Shown here in pieces: positions 43,712 through 53,038 of a DNA stretch of 54,384 bases. Every line of letters starts with the position of its first letter. The stretch's first letter is position 1. A model generated the notes under the pieces. That model made no database searches. It was not told where the DNA came from and worked only from the letters and a program-made list of their open reading frames with translations. Source of the stretch: Myxococcales bacterium (lineage in GTDB: Bacteria; Myxococcota_A; Polyangia; Palsa-1104); assembly GCA_003170275.1 (NCBI GenBank), contig PNAM01000065.1, forward strand, positions 78,194-132,577, given 5' to 3'. Made by a program: the position numbers and the translations under genes.

Positions 43712-44768
43712 GGCCTTCGCACGGTTTGCCTATGATCGTTCGGGCAGCATCATCGTGTGCGTCGACCAGGCCGAGCTGCTTGCCTACTCCGGATCGGATG
43801 AGCACCCAATGTGGCGCCAGACCTGCGAAGCGCCCCTGGCGGCGGTCGGGACCACGGTGGGGGAAGTGGTCGCCGTAGATACGGCGGGGCGCATGCATCG
43901 CTTCGAAGCGAACAGCGGCTCCAAGCTCGATGGAGTCGGGTTGGGCGGACCGGCCCGCGCGCTGGCCGTGGCACGCGACGGGACTTGTGCGGCGCTGCTC
44001 GAGGATCGAATCGTGATGGTCGCCGGTGGGAAGTCGTCGAAGGAGCTCGCGGCGCCGGGCGCCACGTGCGTCGCCATCAGTGACGAGGGATCGGCGGCCG
44101 CGATCGGCACTCGGCAGGGGCGTGTGCAGGTGCTCGACCTTCGCGCGGGGACCGAGATGGGAAGCTTCGAGCTGGGGCACGAGGTGCAGAGCATCTGCTG
44201 GAATGTGCGCGGATTCTGGCTGGGTACGGCTGGCGACCAGCTGTGGCGCATCGATGCTGCCGGTCGTCTCGGTGCTTCGCTCGCCAAACTTCCGGGCCTT
44301 CAGCCGCACCTGACCTCCTCGGCGGATGGGGGCCTCGTGGCCTGTCGCACGGGTGCCGGTCAAGTGAGTGTGGTCACCCTGCCGCAAGGCGAGACTGTCG
44401 CCACGCTCGGGTATCAGCGATCGATCGAAGGCATCGCCTTTGGCCCGGATGTATGGCTCGGCATCGGTCTGGACAAAGGGGATGGCAACAAGATCAACCT
44501 CATCACGGGCGCGTGTCATCGCACCGATACGCACCCCGGACGGGCGCATGACTCCTGGGAAGTCGCGATTCAGATCGACAAGCAGAAGGTCAAAGACGGG
44601 CGCTCGACCGCCAATCCGAGCGCCGAGGCGGTGCGCGCCAAGATCGCGGCGAAGAACGCCGCGCCGCCCGCCGGCACCGGCCGGCTGAGCCTGCGCTACG
44701 TCGGCGGTTTGATCGTGGTCGCGGTGGTGTTGGTGGGGGGCGCGTTCCTGGCGCACAGCTGCCGTTGA
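43710..44768 (+). CDS. Tail-anchored beta-propeller protein
   Basis: A 352-residue protein. Residues 1-280 carry repeated short blade-like segments (GSIIVCVDQAELLAYS, RVQVLDLRAGTEMGSFEL, GAGQVSVVTLPQGETVATLG) typical of WD40-like propellers. A single hydrophobic helix (YVGGLIVVAVVLVGGAFLAH) ends the protein, leaving a five-residue tail. With no signal peptide the propeller would be in the cytoplasm with the tail in the membrane. Function unknown. The start codon overlaps the divergent aat start. Confidence 0.75.
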   Translation: MAFARFAYDRSGSIIVCVDQAELLAYSGSDEHPMWRQTCEAPLAAVGTTVGEVVAVDTAGRMHRFEANSGSKLDGVGLGGPARALAVARDGTCAALLEDRIVMVAGGKSSKELAAPGATCVAISDEGSAAAIGTRQGRVQVLDLRAGTEMGSFELGHEVQSICWNVRGFWLGTAGDQLWRIDAAGRLGASLAKLPGLQPHLTSSADGGLVACRTGAGQVSVVTLPQGETVATLGYQRSIEGIAFGPDVWLGIGLDKGDGNKINLITGACHRTDTHPGRAHDSWEVAIQIDKQKVKDGRSTANPSAEAVRAKIAAKNAAPPAGTGRLSLRYVGGLIVVAVVLVGGAFLAHSCR

Positions 44769-44955
44769 CGGCAGATCAGCCGCGCAGCGCTGCTGCCGCG
44801 CGCCTTCGGGTGTGCGCGCGAGCGACTCGGCCATCGCGCGCAGCGTCTCGGGGTCGGCCATGCCCTGCGAGCGATCGCTCACATTGGCAACTCGCATCCC
44901 GTCGGACGAAAACAGAAGGGCGTACAGCGGGTTGGCGCGTGAGGCGCCGGCGGGC
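44769..44955. other. Gap between the propeller gene and the receiver gene
   Basis: The gap between the two genes. On the minus strand the reading from about 44943 to 44780 gives a protein-like string (NPLYALLFSSDGMRVANV followed by MADPETLRAMAESLART) without a proper start or clear family. It may be the decayed remnant of a small gene or chance. No terminator hairpin is evident. Confidence 0.3.
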
Positions 44956-45384
44956 TCAATTCTGGAAGTGGCGACCGACGGCGGTGAGCAGCTCCTCCAG
45001 CTTGACCGGCTTGCGCAGGTAGGTGACCGCGGCCATCGCCTCGACCTCGCTCTGCAGGCGGGTGTCGGCGGTGAGGAGCACGACCGGAACCTGGGCGAGG
45101 CGCGGGTCTTTACGCTGCTCGACCCGGAACGCCGCGCCGTCCATTCGCGGCATCATCCAGTCCAGCAAGATGAGACGCGGTGGCGGGTTGGCGCGCAGGT
45201 ACTCGAGCGCGTCCGCGCCATCGACCGCGAGCGCGACCGCGTAGCCTTCTTCGCGCAGCACGTCGGCGATCGACTCGCGCACGTCGTAGTCGTCATCGAC
45301 GACGAGTATGGTGTCGGCGGAGGTCAGGGAGCCATCATACCCCTGCGGCCGGAGCGACGCGAGGCGGGCCGGCCGCGTGGTCAC
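44956..45384 (-). CDS. Single-domain response regulator (receiver only)
   Basis: A 142-residue receiver protein. The acidic pocket is VVDDDYD near 30, the phospho-acceptor Asp75 is in LILLDWMMPRMDG, Thr in LLTADT and Lys in YLRKPVK. There is no output domain, so it works by protein contacts or as a phosphate relay. The GTG start at 45384 overlaps the hemerythrin gene stop (GTGA), so translation is coupled. It is the last gene of the thioredoxin-hemerythrin unit. Confidence 0.9.
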   Translation of the reverse strand: MTTRPARLASLRPQGYDGSLTSADTILVVDDDYDVRESIADVLREEGYAVALAVDGADALEYLRANPPPRLILLDWMMPRMDGAAFRVEQRKDPRLAQVPVVLLTADTRLQSEVEAMAAVTYLRKPVKLEELLTAVGRHFQN

Positions 45385-45845
45385 CGCCCGCGGCGGTTGG
45401 CCATTTCCATCGCCAGCGCGCTCAGCGCCGCCGCATCGAGCAGGCGACGGGCCGCCGGAAACAGGACGTCCTCTTCTTCCTTGATATGCCGGGCGTAGGC
45501 TTGATGCAGCTCACGCACGAGGAGGGCGGCGCGCCCCGGCTGGCGCAGCTCGCGGCGAAGCTGCTCCTTGAGCTCTTCCTGACGACGATGCTCGGCCGTC
45601 AGGGTCTTCAAACACTCCGCCAGCCCCGCGTGAGTCACCAGCCGCGGGAACAGCGACGTCTCTTCGTCCTGCTCGTGGCGGGTCACGGCGCGATCCATCC
45701 ACGCCATCGAAGTCTCGAGAAACGTGAGGGCTTCGTCCTGCTTCGGGGTGCCGAGATCGGCCGCTGCGCGTGACATGTCCTCGAGGCGCTCCTCGAGCCG
45801 GCGGTGCGATCGCAAGAGCTGCTCGAACGGATCGTCCTGCATCAT
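45381..45845 (-). CDS. Hemerythrin-like (HHE) protein
   Basis: A 154-residue four-helix protein with the His/Glu ligand pattern of the HHE family: SHRRLEERL (His14), RHEQDEETSLFP, EHRRQEELK and YARHIKEEEDVLFPAA. Such proteins bind a di-iron centre and sense or carry O2, or protect against nitric oxide. The ATG at 45845 overlaps the stop of the thioredoxin gene and the stop overlaps the receiver gene, so the three are translationally coupled. Confidence 0.88.
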   Translation of the reverse strand: MMQDDPFEQLLRSHRRLEERLEDMSRAAADLGTPKQDEALTFLETSMAWMDRAVTRHEQDEETSLFPRLVTHAGLAECLKTLTAEHRRQEELKEQLRRELRQPGRAALLVRELHQAYARHIKEEEDVLFPAARRLLDAAALSALAMEMANRRGR

Positions 45846-46336
45846 TCCTCTTTCATGAAAGGCTTGAGCCAGGTGCGCATCCGCTCTTCGTAGCCCGGTC
45901 CGAAACCGCGGTTGATGTGCCGGATGACCCCGGCTGCATCTATTATATAGGTGGTTGGGAAGCGGTGCTGTCCCCAGCGCTGCGCATTTTCGCCGGTGGG
46001 GTCCAGCGCCATCACCGCGCCCGGGGGCAGGGGGTGGTCGGCGAGGAAGGTCTGCACCGGCTCGGCGCTCTCCTTGACGTCGACCACCACCAGCGCGATC
46101 TTGCCACCCGCGGCGCGAACCAGGCCATCGAGCACCCCGACGGCCTGGTGACAGGGGCCACACCAGGTGGCAAAGAAGTCCACGATGAAGGGCTTTCCAA
46201 CCGGAAGCGTGACGGGTTTCCCGTCCAGGCCGGTCAGCGCGGCGCGCGGGGCGGGGTCGCCGATTCGCGGATCGGCGTGCGCGGCGCCGACCATCAGCCA
46301 GGTGAGCACCGCGAGCACTCTTGTGGTCGTGCACAT
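45842..46336 (-). CDS. TlpA-like thioredoxin, exported
   Basis: A 164-residue protein with a signal peptide (about residues 1-21) and a thioredoxin active site at TWCGPC (Cys59, Cys62), with FPTTYIIDAAGVI near the end and the cis-Pro before Thr-Tyr. Such proteins reduce periplasmic disulfides, often for cytochrome c or copper centres. The Tyr-Ile-Ile-Asp stretch is encoded by AT-rich codons (TATATAATAGAT), unusual here. It leads the thioredoxin-hemerythrin-receiver operon and is divergent from uvrA. Confidence 0.88.
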   Translation of the reverse strand: MCTTTRVLAVLTWLMVGAAHADPRIGDPAPRAALTGLDGKPVTLPVGKPFIVDFFATWCGPCHQAVGVLDGLVRAAGGKIALVVVDVKESAEPVQTFLADHPLPPGAVMALDPTGENAQRWGQHRFPTTYIIDAAGVIRHINRGFGPGYEERMRTWLKPFMKEE

Positions 46337-46384
46337 GTCAGAGCCTCGCGCTAGACTGCCGTTCTCTTGCACCCAAAGCAAACC

Positions 46385-48964
<2,580 letters not shown>

Positions 48965-48973
48965 GTTCGAGCG

Positions 48974-49450
48974 CTACTTTACGGCGGCCAGGAGATCCTC
49001 GATGCCCCAGATGGTGGCGGCGATCGAGCCGAAGTTGAGCGTGTCGCCCACGTCGATGGAGACCTGCTGATGGGCGGTGAGCACCTTGCCGTTGACCCAG
49101 GTGCCGTTCTTCGAGCCTTCATCGACCAGCGAGAGCATGCCGCCGGTCGGAATGAAGGTCGCGTGATGCTTGGAGACCTTGCGGTGCACGAGCTCGATGT
49201 CGGCGTCCTCACGGCCGACCGTCACGCGCGGCGACGCCTTCTTGCGCGGCAGCAGCGCGCGGATGTCGACCGCTTCCATGCGCTTTCCGCCGGTGATTTC
49301 GTGCGCTTCGCGGCTCGCGGTGTTTACGAACTCGGCGAAGTCGTCGAGTGATTCAGGATCGGTCAGCACCAGAAAAAATCGCCCGTACCGCTCGAGGAAT
49401 CCTGCCTGCCCCAACTCCTCCAGCTCCCCCCGGACCTCATCCACGTCCAT
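48974..49450 (-). CDS. FHA-domain protein
   Basis: A 158-residue protein. A helical N-terminal part of about 70 residues precedes an FHA domain (about 73-150) with RVTVGREDADIEL, VHRKVSKHHATF and DEGSKNGTWVNG, the phosphothreonine-binding residues all present. It may link to the Ser/Thr kinase and FHA activator in this window, but that is inferred only. It is convergent with uvrA, with nine bases between. Confidence 0.88.
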   Translation of the reverse strand: MDVDEVRGELEELGQAGFLERYGRFFLVLTDPESLDDFAEFVNTASREAHEITGGKRMEAVDIRALLPRKKASPRVTVGREDADIELVHRKVSKHHATFIPTGGMLSLVDEGSKNGTWVNGKVLTAHQQVSIDVGDTLNFGSIAATIWGIEDLLAAVK

Positions 49451-49581
49451 GGCGCGAGCTTATCACGGGCGGCGCGTTGACACCTCCACGGGCCGGTCTT
49501 ACGCTTCAAGTACGCGCGAGGCATGTTGCCCGCGTGCCACAACCCGCTGGGAGCGAACGCCCCGGCGAAGGAGAAAGTCCG

Positions 49582-50076
49582 ATGCATCCAGGCATGATGT
49601 ACTGGTGGAAGCAGCGCCATGGCGGCGGCTGCGGTGAAGGCGCTCACGCCGAAGAGGGTGGGCATGGCCACGGGCGGCACCATGGGTGGCGCGGTGGGTA
49701 CGAGGCCTCCGGCGGCTCGGGCGGCGATGACGGCGGATCGTTCGGCGTCCGGCGCCCGCTCAGGTTTCTCGCGTACAAGCTCGAGCTCAACGAGACGCAG
49801 GTGGGCGAGCTGGCCAAGATCTTGAGCGAGCTCAAGACCGAGCGCGCGCAGGGCGAGGTCGATCAGCGGCGCACCGTGACCGCGTTCGCAGACGCGCTCG
49901 GCGGCGAGGCGTTCGACGATGCCAAGGCGGGCGAAGGCGCCACGCTGCGCGTCAAGAGCGCCGATCGGCTCAAGGACGCGGTGGTCGCGGCGCTCAAGCG
50001 CATCCACGCGATCCTCGAGCCGGAGCAGCGCTCGCGCCTGGCGTATCTCATCCGCACGGGCGTGGTCTCTCTCTAA
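49582..50076 (+). CDS. His/Gly-rich Spy/CpxP-like protein without signal peptide
   Basis: A 164-residue protein. The first 50 residues are Gly- and His-rich (GGGCGEGAHAEEGGHGHGRH and more), a likely metal-binding region. The rest is helical, with LELNETQVGELAKILSELK and a C-terminal LEPEQRSRLAYLI, the LTxxQ-like pattern of Spy/CpxP periplasmic chaperones and heavy-metal sensors. There is no signal peptide, which is unusual. ATG 49582 has a GGAG at a good distance; a longer start at 49348 is unlikely. It is 12 bases before the HtrA gene. Confidence 0.75.
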   Translation: MHPGMMYWWKQRHGGGCGEGAHAEEGGHGHGRHHGWRGGYEASGGSGGDDGGSFGVRRPLRFLAYKLELNETQVGELAKILSELKTERAQGEVDQRRTVTAFADALGGEAFDDAKAGEGATLRVKSADRLKDAVVAALKRIHAILEPEQRSRLAYLIRTGVVSL

Positions 50077-50088
50077 TCAGGAGACCCC

Positions 50089-51006
50089 ATGATCCTTGCC
50101 AGACTGCCGTCCGATGACGGAGCTCTGCTCGATGCGTATTCGACGGCGGTGGTGAGCGTCGTCGAGCGCGTCGGGCCAGCTGTCGTCAGCATCTCCGTCC
50201 ACTCCAAGAACCCCCGGGCCCAGGGCGGCAGCGGCTCGGGGGTTCTCTTCACGCCGGACGGATACATCCTCACCAACGCGCACGTGGTCAAGAGCGCGAA
50301 GCAGCTCGAGGTGGCGTTCACCGATGGGCGCAAGGCGCCGGCGCTGCTGATCGGGATCGATCCGCCGACCGATCTCGCGGTGATCAAGGCCGAGGGCGGA
50401 AGGTTGCCGTTCGCCGCGCTGGGCGATTCGACCCGGCTCCAGGTCGGGCAGGTGGCTGTAGCCATCGGCAATCCGCTCGGCTTCTCGTCGACGGTGTCGG
50501 CCGGGGTGATCTCGGCGCTCGGCCGCACCATGCGTGCGCAGAACGGGCGGCTCATGGAGAACATCATCCAGAGCGACGTCGCGCTCAACCCGGGCAACTC
50601 GGGCGGGCCGCTGGTGGACACGCACGGGCAGGTGATCGGCATCAACACCGCGATGATCTTCGGCGCGCAGGGCATCAGCTTCAGCGTGCCGTCGGCCACC
50701 GCGCAGCTGGTCATGGGCCAGCTCATGACCACCGGGCGCGTGCGGCGCAGCTACCTCGGCGTGGTGGCGCAGAACCGCGGCAAGTACGTCGAGGCGGTGC
50801 GTGTGGATGCCGGCGGACCGGCCGAGCTGGCGGGCGTGCGCACCGGCGACGTGCTGCTCGCGCTCGACGGGCAGGCGATGGAGAGCATCGACGACCTGGG
50901 GCGCTTCCTGGCGTCCTGGCCGATCGGCAAGCCGGTGTGGCTGCGCCTCTTGCGTGACTCGAAGTTCGTGATGGTCTCGGTCGCGCCCACCGAGGCGAAG
51001 GGCTGA
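50089..51006 (+). CDS. HtrA/DegP-like serine protease without signal peptide, with PDZ
   Basis: A 305-residue trypsin-like protease. The triad is His65 (NAHVVKS), Asp95 (TDLAVIK) and Ser171 (GNSGGPL), followed by a PDZ domain (about 215-295: RRSYLGVVAQN, PAELAGVRTGDVLLALDG). HtrA proteases normally work in the envelope and carry a signal peptide or membrane anchor; here the N-terminus is MILARLPSDDGALLDAYSTA, with none. It may work in the cytoplasm, with the His-rich protein of the preceding gene as partner or substrate. Confidence 0.9.
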   Translation: MILARLPSDDGALLDAYSTAVVSVVERVGPAVVSISVHSKNPRAQGGSGSGVLFTPDGYILTNAHVVKSAKQLEVAFTDGRKAPALLIGIDPPTDLAVIKAEGGRLPFAALGDSTRLQVGQVAVAIGNPLGFSSTVSAGVISALGRTMRAQNGRLMENIIQSDVALNPGNSGGPLVDTHGQVIGINTAMIFGAQGISFSVPSATAQLVMGQLMTTGRVRRSYLGVVAQNRGKYVEAVRVDAGGPAELAGVRTGDVLLALDGQAMESIDDLGRFLASWPIGKPVWLRLLRDSKFVMVSVAPTEAKG

Positions 51007-51020
51007 TACACTCGCCCGCC

Positions 51021-52004
51021 ATGCGGGCGATCGTGATCACGAAGCCAGGTGGGCCGGAAGTGCTCGAGCTGCGCGAGGTGCCGGTGCCGGCTCCGGCGCG
51101 CGGCGAGGTGCGGGTGCGGGTGCGGGCGACCGCGGTCAACCGCGCGGATCTGCTGCAGCGGATGGGCGCGTATCCGGCGCCGCCCGATGCCCCGGCGGAC
51201 ATTCCGGGGCTCGAGCTCGCGGGCGAGATCGATGCGCTCGGCGAGGGCGTGACCGGGTGGAAGCTGGGCGATCGCGTGTTCGGGCTGACCGGTGGCGGCG
51301 CGTACGCCGAGCAGTTGGTCGCGCACGGACGCGCAGTGGCGCGCATGCCGGACGGGCTGTCGTTTCGCGATGCGGCGGCGATTCCGGAAGCGTTCATCAC
51401 CGCCTACGACGCGATGGTGACGCAGGCTCGGCTCGCCGCCGGGGAGCAGGTGTTGGTGCACGCGGTCGGGAGCGGGGTGGGGACCGCGGCGGTGCAGATC
51501 GCGCGAGCGATCGGCGCGCGCTCGATCGGGACCGCGCGGACCGCCGACAAGCTCGAGCGCGCGCGAGCGCTGGGCATGGACGAGGGCGTGTTGGTCGCGG
51601 GCGGCAAGTTCGCCGATGCGGTGCTCGAGAAGAGCGGCGGCCGCGGCGTCGAGGTGGTGCTCGAGCTGGTGGGCGGCGGCTATGTCGCCGAGGATCTCGC
51701 GTGCATGGCGCCGGGCGGGCGGCTGGTGCTGGTGGGGCTGATGGCGGGCATTCGCGCGGACCTCGATCTCGCGACGATCCTACGCAAGCGGCTCGAGCTG
51801 CGCGGCACCACGCTGCGCTCGCGGCCGCTCGAGGAGAAGATCGCCGCCACGCAGGTGTTCGCGCGCCACCTGGTGCCGCTGTTCGAGCGCGGCACGCTCA
51901 AGCCGATCGTCGATCGCGTGTTCCCGCTGGCGGAAGCCGGTGCGGCGCACGCCTACGTCGCGTCGAACGAAGGCTTCGGCAAGGTCGTGCTCGAGATTCC
52001 CTGA
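51021..52004 (+). CDS. Quinone oxidoreductase (MDR superfamily)
   Basis: A 327-residue cytoplasmic NADPH-dependent enzyme. Features are MRAIVITKPGGPEVLELREV, RVRATAVNRADLLQRMG, the PGLELAGEIDALGEGV segment and LVHAVGSGVGTAAVQIARA. No zinc ligands are present, so it is of the QOR type, not a zinc alcohol dehydrogenase. It may reduce quinones or act in detoxification. It is followed convergently by the frameshifted lipoprotein gene, whose apparent end runs over its 3' part. Confidence 0.92.
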   Translation: MRAIVITKPGGPEVLELREVPVPAPARGEVRVRVRATAVNRADLLQRMGAYPAPPDAPADIPGLELAGEIDALGEGVTGWKLGDRVFGLTGGGAYAEQLVAHGRAVARMPDGLSFRDAAAIPEAFITAYDAMVTQARLAAGEQVLVHAVGSGVGTAAVQIARAIGARSIGTARTADKLERARALGMDEGVLVAGGKFADAVLEKSGGRGVEVVLELVGGGYVAEDLACMAPGGRLVLVGLMAGIRADLDLATILRKRLELRGTTLRSRPLEEKIAATQVFARHLVPLFERGTLKPIVDRVFPLAEAGAAHAYVASNEGFGKVVLEIP

Positions 52005-52452
52005 AGGCTTGGCTGATTCGTCGAGGACGAAGGTCAGGGCGGCGACGAAGCAGGAGCGAAGCGACTGCCTCGGGTAGAGCCAGTAGGCCTTGATGAAGGC
52101 CATCAGGTAGTCGTCCGCTTCGGGGATCGAAGTGAGGGTGGTGACGTCGGCGATCTGGCCGTCGAGGGCGACGCGCACCTTGTAGAGGCCGCGGGCGACC
52201 GGTCCGCGGAAGCCGGACGGCGCGCGGGTCGCCTTCGGCAGGTTGGAAGAACAGCGGGTACTCGACGGCGAGGGAAGCCTCGTGTGGCGGCTTGGGGAAC
52301 GTCCACTTCAGCGCTGCGTCCGTCAGGCACGAGTGCACCTGCGCGTCGACGATCGTCAACGGCGCGATCACGGTGTTTGGCGCCGTGAGACGAGGCGCAG
52401 TAGACGCGCACGCGGTCAGGAGCACGGCGTACAGCGGGACGGCGGGCATCAT
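51780..52452 (-). pseudogene. Frameshifted TonB/AgmX-like lipoprotein gene
   Basis: The minus-strand reading from ATG 52452 starts with a lipobox (LLTACAS) and then HSCLTDAALKWTFPKP and VEYPLFFQPAEG, like the AgmX/PglI or TonB C-terminal pattern. Near 52208-52230 the protein-like sequence moves to the next frame (PSGFRGPVARGLYKVRVALD, then LTSIPEADDYLMAFIKAYWLY), as if one base were inserted (or two lost). The second frame runs on antisense into the oxidoreductase gene to 51780; homology seems to end near 52015. This is either a real pseudogene or a sequencing error. It overlaps the stop of the next minus gene by one base. Confidence 0.7.
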
Positions 52453-52892
52453 TAGATCGATGTGTGGTCGTGGATGATGCGCCAGCCTTCGGGGAGCTTG
52501 CGCAGGATCAGGGTGAACAGGCCTTTGACTTCTTTGCCTTCGGCGAGCTGGAGGTGCCAGATGCCGCGCGCGACTGCGCTCTTGGGCCCGAGCGATTCGA
52601 TGGCGATCTGCTCGAAAGAGAGCGTGCCCATCTCCTTGCCTTCGCCCTGGTAGCGCTGTTGGTAGCGCAACAGGGTCTGTTGCCAACCGCGCGTCAGCGT
52701 GCCGCCGGAAAAGAAGGTGAGCTGCTCGGACTTCCAGTAGCCCGACATGAAGGTCTCCAGATCCTTCTTGTTCCAGGCGATCACCTGAGCATCGAGGACC
52801 TTCTTGATCGGATCTTCCGTCGCCGCGCGTGCGTCGGCGCACAAGAATGCTGCGATTCCAAACAGTAGGCAGGCCCTGCTCGCGATAGGCAT
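52452..52892 (-). CDS. Secreted NTF2/SnoaL-like protein (DUF4440 type)
   Basis: A 146-residue exported protein with signal peptide (ACLLFGIAAFLCADARA). The mature part has the NTF2-like pattern: VLDAQVIAWNKKDLETFMSG, a YWKSEQLTFFSGG strand, QTLLRYQQRYQ and LILRKLPEGWRIIHDHTS. Such small folds act as binding or enzymatic modules. Its stop shares a base with the start of the lipoprotein gene (TAATG), so both were probably one unit. Confidence 0.88.
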   Translation of the reverse strand: MPIASRACLLFGIAAFLCADARAATEDPIKKVLDAQVIAWNKKDLETFMSGYWKSEQLTFFSGGTLTRGWQQTLLRYQQRYQGEGKEMGTLSFEQIAIESLGPKSAVARGIWHLQLAEGKEVKGLFTLILRKLPEGWRIIHDHTSI

Positions 52893-53026
52893 GGTGACAG
52901 ATTACACGGCTGACCTGATCCCTGGTGTGCAACACGTGCGCAATCTGCGAGCCGAATGAGAAAACTTACGGCATTCCGGACCCAAAATAGCGCTGCTAAC
53001 AATTAGACCTATCCCTTCCTGGGAAC

Positions 53027-53031
53027 AGGAG
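53027..53031 (+). promoter_or_regulatory. Ribosome binding site deciding a TTG start
   Basis: AGGAG lies seven bases before TTG 53039, an ideal spacing. It decides the start of the multi-HAMP gene, since no ATG or GTG is in frame nearby before the HAMP repeats begin. The 146 bases from 52893 to 53038 separate it from the divergent NTF2-like gene; no convincing promoter hexamers are visible there. Confidence 0.65.
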
Positions 53032-53038
53032 TGCGCGC

